A stretch of 64,000 nt of DNA from Adhaeribacter soli (GCF_008727925.1 NZ_VTWT01000012.1:105113-169112), one strand, 5' to 3'; shown: positions 1 to 9,370, numbered from the stretch's first letter. Notes: generated by a model not told the origin, from the letters alone. Numbers and translations are program-made.

Positions 1-472
1 AAAGCACCGGAGTAGTACCGTAACCGGCATCGGAGTTGAATACATAGGTGTAACCGTTCTCTTTGGCTACATCGTCGATGGCTTTCTGCAGTTTATCCAG
101 CACCGGTTCCATTAACTGCTGCTGCTTTTTCTGTAAAGAAACATCGGCATTTTTCTGGAACTCCTCAATGGAAGTACGCAGGTTCATCAGCTCTTTTTCT
201 TTGTCGGCTTTCACCACATCGGTCATAGTGGCAGCACCTTTCTGGTACGCCTGGCCTTTGGTTTCGAATTCCTGGTATTTAGATTTTAACTGGTTTTCAA
301 GTTGGGCGCTGTAAGCTTTCAGGTCGGCTTCGATCTGCTTGCTTTCCGGCATCTGGCTCATTACATAATCTACGTTAGTATAGCCGATTTTAATAGGGGC
401 TGCAGTTTGCGCATAAGATACGGCGCTCATAAAGAAGAACGCGATTGCAGCAATTAAATTACGTTTGTTCAT
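1..472 (-). CDS. OmpH/Skp family periplasmic chaperone, C-terminus beyond the left edge
   Basis: Partial gene of at least 157 codons, reading leftwards with no stop before base 1. The start ATG (complement of 470-472) is followed by a clear signal peptide (MNKRNLIAAIAFFFMSAVSYAQ is its extent, cleavage after S-Y-A). The mature part begins with the family pattern KIGYTNVDYVMSQMPE and then becomes a long charged helix rich in K, E, Q and A, as in the Skp tentacles. Skp/OmpH proteins bind unfolded outer-membrane proteins in the periplasm. It is the second of two tandem paralogues, 24 bp downstream of the first and behind bamA, so it probably belongs to the same operon. Start and family are seen directly; the chaperone role is inferred from the family. 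Confidence 0.9.
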   Translation of the reverse strand, partial: MNKRNLIAAIAFFFMSAVSYAQTAAPIKIGYTNVDYVMSQMPESKQIEADLKAYSAQLENQLKSKYQEFETKGQAYQKGAATMTDVVKADKEKELMNLRTSIEEFQKNADVSLQKKQQQLMEPVLDKLQKAIDDVAKENGYTYVFNSDAGYGTTPVL

Positions 473-496
473 TTTTGCTTTTCAGGTTTGTGTAGG

Positions 497-1177
497 TTAC
501 TTTTTAGTTTTACTTTTTGTGTTTTGTGCAGGTGCTTTCCGTACCGGCGTTTTTTGTTCAGAATTTTCTTCGTCCTGAATACCTTCGATTGCCCGGCTCG
601 GCAGGTCAGACGGATCTTCTTTCAGTGCGCCCGCCGGCCTTGCGCCCGGCGTATTCTTTTCCGGAGAGGCCAATCCGAGTTCTTCCAGCACAAATTCAGT
701 ATAATCGTGCACCGGGTTGGTATAAATCATTGTCAGGTCGCCCGATTTATCGAACATGATCTGCAGGCCTTTCTTTTTCGAAACTTTTTCAACCGCTTCA
801 AACAAATTGTCCTGCACCGGTCTTATCAGTTCAGCCCGTTTTTTAAAGAGCAGGCCCTCGAAACCGAATACTTTTTTCTGAAAATCGCGGGCTTCTTTTT
901 CTTTCGCTTCAATTTCAGCCAGCCGCTTTTTCTTCATTTCATCGGTAAGCAGCACTTCTTCGGCCTGGAATTTTTTCCGGAGTTTTTCCGCTTCCTGAAA
1001 CAGGCCGTCTGCCTCTTTCTGCCAGTTAGCCGAAAACTGGTCGGCTTCCTGTTTGGCCGAAGCGTAGGCAGGCATTTTGCTTAAAATAAATTCGGAATCG
1101 ATATACCCGAACTTCTGAGCAAAGGCCGCCGGAGCTGCCAGCAGAAGTACAAAAAGTATACCTAAAATCTTTTTCAT
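497..1177 (-). CDS. OmpH/Skp family periplasmic chaperone
   Basis: 226 residues. Signal peptide at residues 1-20 (AAPAAFA then Q). The mature start KFGYIDSEFILSKMPAYA matches the OmpH family opening and is paralogous to the neighbouring downstream gene. Residues about 35-110 form a strongly charged predicted coiled coil, the substrate-clasping arm of Skp. Residues about 165-226 are an extra proline/lysine-rich tail ending in a KSKTKK-type basic run that the neighbouring copy may lack; it is likely disordered. It lies 17 bp downstream of bamA on the same strand, the usual order in Bacteroidota, where these chaperones feed outer-membrane proteins to the BAM complex. The family call is firm; the function of the tail is unknown. 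Confidence 0.9.
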   Translation of the reverse strand: MKKILGILFVLLLAAPAAFAQKFGYIDSEFILSKMPAYASAKQEADQFSANWQKEADGLFQEAEKLRKKFQAEEVLLTDEMKKKRLAEIEAKEKEARDFQKKVFGFEGLLFKKRAELIRPVQDNLFEAVEKVSKKKGLQIMFDKSGDLTMIYTNPVHDYTEFVLEELGLASPEKNTPGARPAGALKEDPSDLPSRAIEGIQDEENSEQKTPVRKAPAQNTKSKTKK

Positions 1178-1194
1178 ATTGTTAACTGAGAAAA

Positions 1195-3708
1195 TTATCT
1201 TATTTGCTGGCCGATCATGAAGTGGAAACGTCCGCCTCTTGGGCTGCCGGAACCATTTACCCCCGGAATAACCGGATAATCGTCCAGGCCATACCCGTAA
1301 TCGAAACCAAGTAAGCCGAAAGCTGCCATGAAGATCCGGGCACCCACCCCTACAGAACGGTAAAGTTTATAAGGATTGTATTCGCGGTAGTTAGCAAAGT
1401 TATTACCTGCCTCTGCAAAACCTAGAACAAAAACCGTAGCGCTTGGGTTCAGTGTGATCGGGTAGCGAAGTTCCATCACGAATTTATCGAAGGCCACACC
1501 ACCCGCATCGCTTGGAGTAACGCTGGCGTCTTCGTAACCACGTAAGCCTACATAATCGGTTCCTACAATAAAGCCGCCTACGCCTAAACCACTACCGCCT
1601 AACTTAAAGCGCTCGAACGGCCCAATTCCCAGTTTTTTATCATAAGTGCCAATAAAGCCGAAGTGTGCCCGGGTGTTAAGTACCAGCGCCCGTTCTTTGC
1701 CCCCGATAATAGTGGTAAACCAGGAAGCATCGAACATCCATTTGTGGAACTCGATCCACTCGAAGTTGCTGGTCTTGTTGCCGAACAGTGAATACGGCGG
1801 CGTCAGGTTGGCGCTTAAGCTTACCGAAGAACCGCGCTTGGTAAAGATCGGGCTGTCGTAGCTGTTCCGGGAAATCGTGTTGTTCAGGGAAATACTGTTG
1901 GAAGTACCGTTGCTGAACCCGCTGATCGAATAATTATTAAGAATGTACTGGTAGTATGACAGGGAATGCGACAGCACAAAATAGTCGTCCGGCCATCTTA
2001 AGCGGCGGCCCAGCCCTACCGAGGCGCCATTGATCTTAATAAGCGGAGCGTCCGGATTATTTTTGAATTCTGTATAACTGGCCTGGCGGGAAATAGTTTT
2101 GCTTAAGCTTACCGAAAGCGAGTTCGGTTTACGGCCTCCCAGCCATGGTTCGGTAAAGGAAATAGAATAAGACTGGTAACGGAAACCATTCGCCTGCACG
2201 TTCAGAGCCAGTTTCTGACCATCGCCGGAAGGTACCGGAGTCCAGTTTCTTAATTTACCGGCTTTACGCAGCGAGAAGTTATTGAAAACGAAACCGGCCG
2301 TGCCCACAAAACCCTGCAGACCGCCCCAACCACCGGATAGGGTAAACTGATCGCTTGGTTTCTCCACTACGGTGTAATTAATATCTACGGTACCATCGGC
2401 CTGGTTCGGAACCGGGCTCATGCCAATCTGCTCCGGATCGAAATAACCCAGGTTGGCGATCTCATTCCGGGAACGGATCAGGTCGGCGCGGCTGAATTTC
2501 TGACCAGGAACCGTTCTCAGTTCCCGCAAAATCACATGGTCGCTGGTTTTGGTATTGCCGGCTACCCGCACTTCTTTAATCCGGGCCTGGGCGCCTTCCG
2601 AAATACGCATTTCAATGTCAATGGAGTCGCCTTCTACCAGTACTTCCACCGGATCGATGTTGAAGAACAGGTAACCGTCGTCCATGTAAAGGGAAGTGAT
2701 ATCCAGGCCGGTAGGGTTATAGCTCAGGCGTTTGTCGAGGGTTTCTTTGCTGTAAACGCTACCCTTTTTAATGCCTAAAACGCTGGCCAGGTAATTGTCT
2801 GAATACAGGTAGTTGCCCGTCCAGGTAATATTGCGGAAGAAATATTTACGGCCTTCGTTAACCGTTATATAAACCTTAATGCGCTCATCCGATACTTTTT
2901 CGATGCTGTCGGATACGATCTGGGCATCGCGGAAGCCCTGGCTGTTGTAGTAATTGATAATGGCTTTTTTATCGTCTTCGAAACCGCTGCGCAGGAATTT
3001 AGAACTGGTAAAGATCTTGTAGAACTTTCTTTCCTTGGTGTTCTTCATCTGCTTCTGCAGCTTGCTTTCAGAAATGGCTTCGTTGCCCGCAAACGTAATT
3101 TCCTCGATCTTAACGCGTTCGTTCTTATTAATATCGATGTTCAGGATAACGCTGTTGGCCAGGGAAGAATCGGGTTTCTGGGTAACGTCTACCTTCACGT
3201 TCATAAACCCTTTATCCAGGAAATATTTACGAACGGTATTTTTGGTATTGTTCACCAGGGCATCGGTAACCACCTTGCCACGGATCAGCTTGATTTTTTC
3301 GCGCAGATCGTCGGCCTGGCCTTTTTTAATGCCGGAGAAAGTGAATTTAGAAAGGCGCGGACGCTCGGTCAGGTAAAAATCGAGAAAAATGAAACGGCCT
3401 TCTACTTTGGTAGCCGAAACTTCGATATTCCCCAGAATGCCCTGATCCCAGAGCTTGTTGATAGCCTTGCTGATATCTTCGCCCGGAATGGTGATCTGGT
3501 CCCCAACTTTTAAGCCGGTAATAGAAATCAGGGAAGCCGGATCAAGGAACCGGGTGCCGCTTACGGTAATACCGCCGATCTCATATTTCTGGGGGTTTGT
3601 GTAATCCAGGTTTAGCGTCTGGTTGCCCTGCATCCGGATTTGGCTGAAAGCCGGAAAACTCAGAAAAAGCAGGATCAATGCCCCAAAAACGTTATTCAAT
3701 ATCTTCAT
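1195..3708 (-). CDS. bamA: BamA, outer-membrane protein assembly factor
   Basis: 837 residues. Signal peptide at 1-22 (LFLSFPAFS then Q). Repeated POTRA domains occupy roughly residues 40-450, with recurring patterns such as ITVSGTRFLD, ITFAGNEAISESKL and ITWTGNYLYSDNYL. The C-terminal Omp85 barrel follows (about 455-837) and contains the conserved GLRGYED (VRGF-like) motif of the lid loop. The protein folds and inserts beta-barrel proteins at the outer membrane. Its ATG overlaps the uppS stop as ATGA, so the two are translationally coupled. The last residues are G-Q-Q-I-R, not the terminal aromatic residue common in proteobacterial barrels. Length is normal for Bacteroidota BamA. Confidence 0.96.
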   Translation of the reverse strand: MKILNNVFGALILLFLSFPAFSQIRMQGNQTLNLDYTNPQKYEIGGITVSGTRFLDPASLISITGLKVGDQITIPGEDISKAINKLWDQGILGNIEVSATKVEGRFIFLDFYLTERPRLSKFTFSGIKKGQADDLREKIKLIRGKVVTDALVNNTKNTVRKYFLDKGFMNVKVDVTQKPDSSLANSVILNIDINKNERVKIEEITFAGNEAISESKLQKQMKNTKERKFYKIFTSSKFLRSGFEDDKKAIINYYNSQGFRDAQIVSDSIEKVSDERIKVYITVNEGRKYFFRNITWTGNYLYSDNYLASVLGIKKGSVYSKETLDKRLSYNPTGLDITSLYMDDGYLFFNIDPVEVLVEGDSIDIEMRISEGAQARIKEVRVAGNTKTSDHVILRELRTVPGQKFSRADLIRSRNEIANLGYFDPEQIGMSPVPNQADGTVDINYTVVEKPSDQFTLSGGWGGLQGFVGTAGFVFNNFSLRKAGKLRNWTPVPSGDGQKLALNVQANGFRYQSYSISFTEPWLGGRKPNSLSVSLSKTISRQASYTEFKNNPDAPLIKINGASVGLGRRLRWPDDYFVLSHSLSYYQYILNNYSISGFSNGTSNSISLNNTISRNSYDSPIFTKRGSSVSLSANLTPPYSLFGNKTSNFEWIEFHKWMFDASWFTTIIGGKERALVLNTRAHFGFIGTYDKKLGIGPFERFKLGGSGLGVGGFIVGTDYVGLRGYEDASVTPSDAGGVAFDKFVMELRYPITLNPSATVFVLGFAEAGNNFANYREYNPYKLYRSVGVGARIFMAAFGLLGFDYGYGLDDYPVIPGVNGSGSPRGGRFHFMIGQQIR

Positions 3709-4448
3709 TTTATAAGTTGTTCGCTCGTTTTACCAAACCGGCGTTCCCGGCCCTGGTAGGCAACAAGCGCTTCGTACAAGTTTTCTTTTCTAAAATCAGG
3801 CCAGAGCAGATCCGTAATGTATAATTCGGTATAGGCCAGTTGCCAAAGTAAAAAATTGCTGATTCTTTGTTCGCCGCTGGTCCGGATAAGCAGTTCCGGA
3901 TCTGGCATGCCGGTGGTAGCTAAAAAGGAGCCGAAGTTCTGTTCATTCACTTCTTCCGGCAAAAGCGTACCGTTCTGAATGGCTTTCCCGATCCTGTTTA
4001 TCGCCTGGGCAATATCCCAGCGTCCGCTGTAGCTTAAAGCCAATACCAGCGTCATGCGGGTATTGTGTTGGGTTGCCTCAATGGCTTCTTCCAGTTCCTT
4101 GCGGCAGGAAGCGGGTAAGCTTTCGGTATTGCCGATTGCGTGCAGCCGGATATTGTTTTTCATGAGGGTGGCGGTCTCTTTGCCGATGGTGGAAACCAGC
4201 AGCTGCATCAACGCATTCACCTCGTATTGCGGACGGTTCCAGTTCTCGGTAGAAAAAGCGTAGAGCGTTAAGTATTCGACCCCTAACTCGGCTGCCGCCT
4301 CTACCGTTTCGCGCACGGCGGTAATGGCGCTCTGGTGCCCGAAAATACGGAGACCGCCGCGCTTTTTAGCCCAGCGCCCGTTGCCGTCCATGATAACGGC
4401 CACATGTTTAGGTAAATTGTGTTGATCTATTTTTTCCCGAAGACTCAT
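3705..4448 (-). CDS. uppS: Isoprenyl transferase (undecaprenyl diphosphate synthase)
   Basis: 247 residues from the preferred ATG at 4448 (MSLREKIDQ); an in-frame ATG 7 codons upstream is less likely. The enzyme condenses farnesyl diphosphate with isopentenyl diphosphates to make the C55 carrier lipid for peptidoglycan and O-antigen. The catalytic motif VAVIMDGNGRWA places the Mg-binding aspartate at about residue 21. The family signatures STENWNRP and RTSGEQRISNF, followed by TDLLWPDF, are present. The gene overlaps bamA by 4 bp (ATGA), which couples envelope lipid-carrier synthesis to outer-membrane assembly, as is usual in Bacteroidota. Confidence 0.97.
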   Translation of the reverse strand: MSLREKIDQHNLPKHVAVIMDGNGRWAKKRGGLRIFGHQSAITAVRETVEAAAELGVEYLTLYAFSTENWNRPQYEVNALMQLLVSTIGKETATLMKNNIRLHAIGNTESLPASCRKELEEAIEATQHNTRMTLVLALSYSGRWDIAQAINRIGKAIQNGTLLPEEVNEQNFGSFLATTGMPDPELLIRTSGEQRISNFLLWQLAYTELYITDLLWPDFRKENLYEALVAYQGRERRFGKTSEQLIK

Positions 4449-4505
4449 CCATCCAGTATTTCCCCGCAAGTTATGAAAACCGCAGGAATTTTGTAAATAA
4501 AAGTG

Positions 4506-5288
4506 CTATTCCAATGGAGTTGGGTTACTCCGGTAGACTTTCGGGCACCGGATCTTGTAGAAAGTATACGATAAGGCAATGCCATTATAGAAGTACCAGT
4601 CGCTGTTGTGCGGATTGGCCAACCCTCTGGATTGCTCCTCACCTAAATTATCGTAAAGGTCGGTAAAAATTTTCCGGGCGCCGATCTCGGCCCCGATGTT
4701 CCAGTGATACGAAAGGGCAAACTTCACCCCTACTCCGGCCGGAATACTAATGGAAAGGATATTGCGTTTCTCGGCCTCGCCTCCCTGACCGGTTGTGGTT
4801 ATCTGGCTGCCAATGGTACTGCCACCAACCACAGCCTGGGCATCGGACTCGGTTTTAGTAGAACTCAGGAAGCCGGCCAGGTTTACAAAAAAGTATGGCG
4901 TCCAGCGCTGCTGGCGGCGCAGGTCGTAATAATCCAGGAAATTATATTCCAGGCCGCCGGCCAGTTCAACCAGACTGCCGGACATCCTCGCCTGCCGTAG
5001 CTGGTTTAACGGAATCTTAAAGTAATTATCGCTGGCGCCGGTTGCCCCTACCAGTAGACTGGCCCGCAACGTTACCGGGTTGGAAATATCGCGCCGGTAA
5101 AAAACCATTGCTGCCGGGCCATTGTTGCCAAAGCGGTATTTCGGCGAGATTTCCCCTTTATAATTTACCCCGCCCAAGCCCAGGCCTAATTCGCTGGTGC
5201 CAATATTCTGCGCCTTAGCCGGCATAAAAAAAACACTCCCTACCCAGGAAAAGGTAAGGAGTGCCATAATAGTATGAAGTTGTTTCAT
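4506..5288 (-). CDS. DUF6089-like outer-membrane beta-barrel protein
   Basis: 260 residues. Signal peptide at 1-26 ending P-A-K-A then Q. The mature part has alternating amphipathic strands (GLGLGGVNYKGEI, VGVKFALSYHWNIGAEIG, YFYNGIALSYTFY) of a small 8-strand-like barrel. It is paralogous to the next gene upstream: both share the elements V.Y.GEI.P, ..GLGVKY/F, LG.EIG.RK.FTDYLD and YF..G..L.Y. Proteins of this kind commonly sit before uppS-bamA in Bacteroidota and are annotated DUF6089; their function is unknown. The gene ends 57 bp before uppS and starts 30 bp after its paralogue, so an operon is likely. The family name is from memory; the barrel call is from the sequence. Confidence 0.8.
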   Translation of the reverse strand: MKQLHTIMALLTFSWVGSVFFMPAKAQNIGTSELGLGLGGVNYKGEISPKYRFGNNGPAAMVFYRRDISNPVTLRASLLVGATGASDNYFKIPLNQLRQARMSGSLVELAGGLEYNFLDYYDLRRQQRWTPYFFVNLAGFLSSTKTESDAQAVVGGSTIGSQITTTGQGGEAEKRNILSISIPAGVGVKFALSYHWNIGAEIGARKIFTDLYDNLGEEQSRGLANPHNSDWYFYNGIALSYTFYKIRCPKVYRSNPTPLE

Positions 5289-5318
5289 GCAGTAGTAAAC
5301 GCCCCGAATGCTCAGATA

Positions 5319-6242
5319 TTATCTGAATTTCGGGCTTCTTCCTTTTTGTGGTAAAATGTAGGTCAGGTTAAAACCGGTCACAATATACCAGTCTTTATCG
5401 GTACGGTCGCCACGCTGGTCGTTATATTGCCCCCAGCCTACCTGAGGACCAAGTGGCTGCTCACCGGAACGGTCAGCTAAAGCAGCAGATAAGGGATTAT
5501 TTGCTGCCAAAGCAACCGGATCAGCGTAAAATCCGCTTACGTCATCCAGGTAATCGGTAAAGGTTTTTCTCCAGCCAATTTCGAAGCCTAAGTCCCAGTT
5601 TTTATCCAGTTTGTACTTAACGCCTAAACCGAAGGGGATAGCGATCTGAATTCTTGAATACGGGTCATCATAATTGCCAAGCGGATCAGAGGAATCATCT
5701 AAGTTTTGTCCTTCAGTACCCAGTGGCTGAAGCGCAACAAATTCGCCTCTGTATTCAGCTTTCGGGTTATGGGCAAAAACGGCTACCCCGGCAAAAGCAT
5801 AAGGAGAGAAATCCGGACGTTTTAAATAATTACCGCGGTTCTCGAACAGATCGAAGGTACCAACAAAGCTCAGTTCCTTAATGTCGTTCCGGAAACTCAG
5901 GTTACGGATAAAACGTGGTCTGTTTTCCGCTTCGTCTACAGAGGCACTTTTAGCATCGTCGCCGGTAATCCGGCCCCAGGCCAGGGCCGCTCTTACGGAG
6001 ATCCGGGGAGTAAAACGACGGGTGTACGATACGCCGATATTCGGGCGGGTAGATTTAAAACGCAAGCTCGTGAAATCCGATTCCGGCACAATATCACCGA
6101 AATAGTTCATAGCATTCAAGTGAAAACCTACTGAGTTATAGGCCTTTCTTCTGCTGAAACGCTGCGCATCGGCATCGGCAACAGAGAGCACTACCATCAG
6201 AAGCGCCATTGCGGCTCCGGAGCAAAAGTTCTTCATATTCAT
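5319..6242 (-). CDS. DUF6089-like outer-membrane beta-barrel protein, first gene of the bamA operon
   Basis: 307 residues. Signal peptide at 1-26 (VLSVADADA then Q). Beta-barrel strands include SVGFHLNAMNYFGDI near the N-terminus and IPFGLGVKYKLDKNWDLG later. It is longer than its downstream paralogue because of loops rich in N, D and P (about residues 165-190 and 225-270). It is preceded by about 140 bp without a gene that contains a Bacteroidota-type promoter, so it appears to open the transcript that continues through the second DUF6089-like gene, uppS, bamA and the two ompH genes. Exact function is not known; a structural or assembly role at the outer membrane is inferred from location and neighbours. 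Confidence 0.8.
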   Translation of the reverse strand: MNMKNFCSGAAMALLMVVLSVADADAQRFSRRKAYNSVGFHLNAMNYFGDIVPESDFTSLRFKSTRPNIGVSYTRRFTPRISVRAALAWGRITGDDAKSASVDEAENRPRFIRNLSFRNDIKELSFVGTFDLFENRGNYLKRPDFSPYAFAGVAVFAHNPKAEYRGEFVALQPLGTEGQNLDDSSDPLGNYDDPYSRIQIAIPFGLGVKYKLDKNWDLGFEIGWRKTFTDYLDDVSGFYADPVALAANNPLSAALADRSGEQPLGPQVGWGQYNDQRGDRTDKDWYIVTGFNLTYILPQKGRSPKFR

Positions 6243-6298
6243 AAAGTCTGTATATTTTTCTTTATACGCGGTATAATTATTCCAATTTAAAACACGGC

Positions 6299-6330
6299 CA
6301 AAATTAAGAATTTAGTTCGTTAATTAACAA
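6299..6330 (-). promoter_or_regulatory. Bacteroidota-type promoter for the DUF6089-uppS-bamA-ompH operon
   Basis: On the minus strand a -7 box TAATTTTG (matches TAnnTTTG) lies at 6306-6299, with a TTG at 6330-6328 as the -33 element, 21 bp apart. The box is 57 bp upstream of the first codon at 6242. The surrounding DNA is very AT-rich. Confidence 0.55.
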
Positions 6331-6385
6331 GCCTTTAACAAAGTTTTTTTTCTATATTCTAATTTTCAATATTTTCCTCCCTGTT

Positions 6386-7264
6386 TTACTCGTTTCGCTT
6401 ATCCAAACCCCAGTTTAATTTGGTACGCAAAGTCGATAAAAAATTCACCTGATTGATCTTTACCAGCCGGGCGTTAAAATTTTCGCGGCGCACAGCAAGT
6501 TGCACACCCGTTTCCACAATTTTGGAACGCGAGTCCAGCGATACCAGGAAATTATTGCTTCGGCCTTCTACCTCAAACGAAATTACACTTTTATCGGGCA
6601 CCACCAATGGCCGTACATTCAAATTATGAGGACATACGGGAGCAATAACGAAATTGTTTGTCTGGGGCATCACTACCGGGCCACCGCAACTCAGCGAATA
6701 GCCGGTAGAACCTGTGGGGGTGGCAACCACCAATCCATCGGCCCAATACGAGTTCAGGTATTCGCCATCTATATACGTATGAACTACGATCATGGATGAA
6801 GTATCGGTCTTAGAAATTGTAAATTCATTCAGACCAAAATTTACCCCATCAAAAAGCTCTGCATCCGAGTCGGCCCGGATCAAAGAACGTTCATCGATAA
6901 CAAAATGTCCTTTAAATAAAGCATCGAGCGCCAGCGGCACTTTATCGTAGGCCACGGTAGCCAGGAAGCCCAACCGGCCGGTATTTATGCCCAAGATCGG
7001 GATCTGCCGGGCGCCTACGTAGGTTACCGTATCGAGCAGGGTACCGTCTCCGCCAATGCTGAACACGTAATTTACACCTTTTAAATCGTCGCCCCGCGAA
7101 AAGGAACCTACATTTTCGGGTAGCTTCAGGCGGTTCTCCAGGTAAGTCTTAAAATATTCGACAATAATTATTTCCGTATTCCGGCTGGCCAACTCGTCGA
7201 AAAGCCCCTGCATAAACGGCAGGATCTCCTCTTTGAATGGTTTGCCGAGTATTGCAATCTTCAT
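6386..7264 (-). CDS. nadK: NAD kinase
   Basis: 292 residues, normal length. The enzyme phosphorylates NAD to NADP using ATP or polyphosphate and is the only route to NADP. The glycine-rich motif GGDGTLLDT is at residues 71-79 (catalytic Asp73), the NE motif at 146-147 (GLNEFTIS), and the NAD-binding/catalytic core DGLVVATPTGSTGYS at 176-190. A basic C-terminal segment follows. The start at 7264 (MKIAILGKPF) fits the Rossmann-like first strand. Only 2 bp separate it from the upstream BamA-like gene, so the two are probably co-transcribed; the promoter of the next block lies between nadK and the DUF6089 genes. Confidence 0.96.
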   Translation of the reverse strand: MKIAILGKPFKEEILPFMQGLFDELASRNTEIIIVEYFKTYLENRLKLPENVGSFSRGDDLKGVNYVFSIGGDGTLLDTVTYVGARQIPILGINTGRLGFLATVAYDKVPLALDALFKGHFVIDERSLIRADSDAELFDGVNFGLNEFTISKTDTSSMIVVHTYIDGEYLNSYWADGLVVATPTGSTGYSLSCGGPVVMPQTNNFVIAPVCPHNLNVRPLVVPDKSVISFEVEGRSNNFLVSLDSRSKIVETGVQLAVRRENFNARLVKINQVNFLSTLRTKLNWGLDKRNE

Positions 7265-7266
7265 AG

Positions 7267-8691
7267 TTAAAAAGGAAAGGTCGTGTGGATGTACAAACCG
7301 GTCCGTCCTTCGCGGTTTACCGAATACTCGAACGTAATTACGCGGTCGTAATACGTAACCAAATGTAAACCCATACCGGTTGCCATGTTCAAGCGGTTCG
7401 TTAAAAAATTGGTTTGCTCAAAGCGGTTCTCCACCGTATAGCCGGCATCGGCAAACCAATTCAGGTACAAGGTAACAGGAATACGGTTAAATTTCGGATT
7501 CCGGATGAATTTTAATTCAATTTGGTTCAGATCGAGGAGCGGATGTGAAAGCCCCTGCTTTAAAAGTCCGTAGTGCTGCCCTCCTATTACGTACAACTCA
7601 TAGCCCCGGATGTAGGACGTATATCCCAAGGCAATATTATCGGCATAAGCCAGGTTGGAAGCCAGGCGGCTTTGCCCTTCCAGGGTGTAGCTGTAGTAAA
7701 ACCGTTTTCCTAAAGGAATGTACCGGCCGTACTTCGCAAAGGCGGTGGTATTATGCTGGTTATTGTTCAGGCCTAGTTGCTGGGTTAAACCAAACTGCAG
7801 AAAATGCCCGGCCAGCGGGTAAGCAAACGTGTTCCGGAAGTTCAGGGTGCGGGCTATTTCTAACTCCAGGTATTTGCGGTTCAGGATATTGCTGAAAAAT
7901 TCCGGGTTTAGTTGATAGACGGAATCTGATATTTCTTCCTGGTGGTAGGAGGCCGTTAAAGTGGTTTGTTTCTGCACGTTTTCCCGAAGGATAAGCGAAC
8001 CGGTGGCATAGCGTCGCTGGATCGGAAAAACCTCGTCCTGGTGCAGGGTGAGCAGTCTATTTTTTCCGGTGGTATAGTCGAGGGAATGGCTTTGGTATAT
8101 GGAGCCGCCAAGGCTGAAGCCTAAATTCCGCTTTTTATTGAAATAGGGAACGGTGTAAAATAACTCGTATTTGCGGTTGAAGCCAAGCTGGATGTTTGCT
8201 TTCAGGAGTTCGTTGCGGCCCCGGAAATTATACTGCACCAGGTGCAGCCCGTAATCGATGCGGTTGAAATCTTTTTTTTCGAGCCAGGCATTTATGTTGC
8301 GGTCGGCGAGCGAAAAAATAGGGACCGGAAAAAGATACCAGCGTTCCTGCACTTCGAAAATAATGGTAACCCGGCCGGCCTGGCAAACGGTTTCGTAGCG
8401 CACCCAATGAAAAAGCTGCAAATTGTAAAGCCGGAGGCGGTTCTTCTCCAGTCTTTTCTCCAGTTCTCCGGAAGTAAGGATCTCGCCTTCCACCAGGTCG
8501 AGCTCGGCCCTGAGCACGCGTTCTTTCGTTTTCCGGTTTCCTACAAAAACCACCACGGCAATCTGCAGACTATCGGTTTCGGAGCACAGGCGAAGTTGCG
8601 AAGGCGCTGAGGCAACGCTTCCAGGCAACCGCAACGTGGTATCGGGTTGGGCAAAAAAAGTCAGGAAAAGGGCAAGAAGGCAGTTCAGCAC
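7267..8691 (-). CDS. Small Omp85/BamA-like outer-membrane protein (one POTRA plus barrel)
   Basis: 474 residues. A short hydrophobic N-terminus (LLALFLTFFAQ) acts as signal peptide. Residues about 42-115 resemble a single POTRA domain (VVVFVGNRKTKERVLRAEL ... TIIFEVQERWYLF). The remainder is a 16-strand-like barrel with aromatic-ended strands (FSLGGSIYQSH, YFYSYTLEGQSR, NWFADAGYTVENRF), and the motif YIRGYELYVIGG is close to the VRGY lid motif of Omp85 proteins. It ends in F, as barrels often do. Known relatives in Bacteroidota are annotated simply as BamA/TamA family; substrate unknown. It sits between the CBS protein and nadK with near-zero spacing. Confidence 0.8.
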   Translation of the reverse strand: MLNCLLALFLTFFAQPDTTLRLPGSVASAPSQLRLCSETDSLQIAVVVFVGNRKTKERVLRAELDLVEGEILTSGELEKRLEKNRLRLYNLQLFHWVRYETVCQAGRVTIIFEVQERWYLFPVPIFSLADRNINAWLEKKDFNRIDYGLHLVQYNFRGRNELLKANIQLGFNRKYELFYTVPYFNKKRNLGFSLGGSIYQSHSLDYTTGKNRLLTLHQDEVFPIQRRYATGSLILRENVQKQTTLTASYHQEEISDSVYQLNPEFFSNILNRKYLELEIARTLNFRNTFAYPLAGHFLQFGLTQQLGLNNNQHNTTAFAKYGRYIPLGKRFYYSYTLEGQSRLASNLAYADNIALGYTSYIRGYELYVIGGQHYGLLKQGLSHPLLDLNQIELKFIRNPKFNRIPVTLYLNWFADAGYTVENRFEQTNFLTNRLNMATGMGLHLVTYYDRVITFEYSVNREGRTGLYIHTTFPF

Positions 8692-8704
8692 TCGGAAACC
8701 AGCG

Positions 8705-9370
8705 TTACATATTCAGGTATCGCAGCAACAGGTCGTAGCGGTCTTTATCGGCCTGGTGATCGGTTGTCTCCTGAAACTGGGCAATGATCCGGTAGTCGAA
8801 ACGCTCGAGGGTAGCTATGATACGGGTAAGATCGGTGGTGTTGATTTTCAGCGTAAGCTTTATTTTGTAAGGGTCCAGCTCGTCGGGCGAAACGTAGGCG
8901 CTCAGAATTTTGGCATCGTTGCTTTCTACGTGGCGGCTGATCTGGCTCAGGGAATAATCGCGTTCGGGCATGGAAAGCACCAGAATGCCACCCTGCCCCT
9001 GCAACGCCGACATCTGCCCGAAGGCCGCAATGGTATCGTTTACGGTAATTACCCCGAAAAACTCCTGGTGTTCGTCTAAAACCGGCACCACCTGGATCTT
9101 ATTTTTAATGGCCACCTCCATTACCCGGTAAAAATGCTGGTTGTACATCACGTACGCATCCTCGAAGCTGAGCTTCACATTTTCCAGGCTCTGGTAATTC
9201 TGATCTTTCTCGATGATATCGTCTTCGGTGATCAGGCCCAGGTAGCGGCGGTTTTTGACTACCGGCAACTGGTTTACCCGGAATTCTTCCATCCACTTCA
9301 CGGCCTTCTCCGTGGAGTCAGAGAGTTTGAGCGGCGGAATCATGGGGTTTATCAGTTCTTCGGCAATCAT
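8705..9370 (-). CDS. CBS-pair domain protein with C-terminal ACT-like region
   Basis: 221 residues. Two CBS motifs are visible: residues about 1-55 (VNQLPVVKNRRYLGLITEDDII) and 70-120 (IQVVPVLDEHQEFFGVITVND). CBS pairs bind adenine nucleotides and act as energy sensors. Residues about 130-210 (GGILVLSMPERDYSLSQISR ... LTRIIATLERFDYRI) resemble an ACT or related alpha/beta regulatory fold. There is no membrane segment or attached enzyme domain. The gene lies 13 bp upstream of the BamA-like gene and nadK, an arrangement seen in other Bacteroidota, so it may be part of that operon. Ligand and target are unknown. Confidence 0.88.
   Translation of the reverse strand: MIAEELINPMIPPLKLSDSTEKAVKWMEEFRVNQLPVVKNRRYLGLITEDDIIEKDQNYQSLENVKLSFEDAYVMYNQHFYRVMEVAIKNKIQVVPVLDEHQEFFGVITVNDTIAAFGQMSALQGQGGILVLSMPERDYSLSQISRHVESNDAKILSAYVSPDELDPYKIKLTLKINTTDLTRIIATLERFDYRIIAQFQETTDHQADKDRYDLLLRYLNM

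Noticed and set aside
488..1084. 198-codon plus-strand frame opposite the ompH gene
   Set aside because: The product is F/R/C-rich nonsense; the minus strand encodes a clear signal peptide and OmpH domain.
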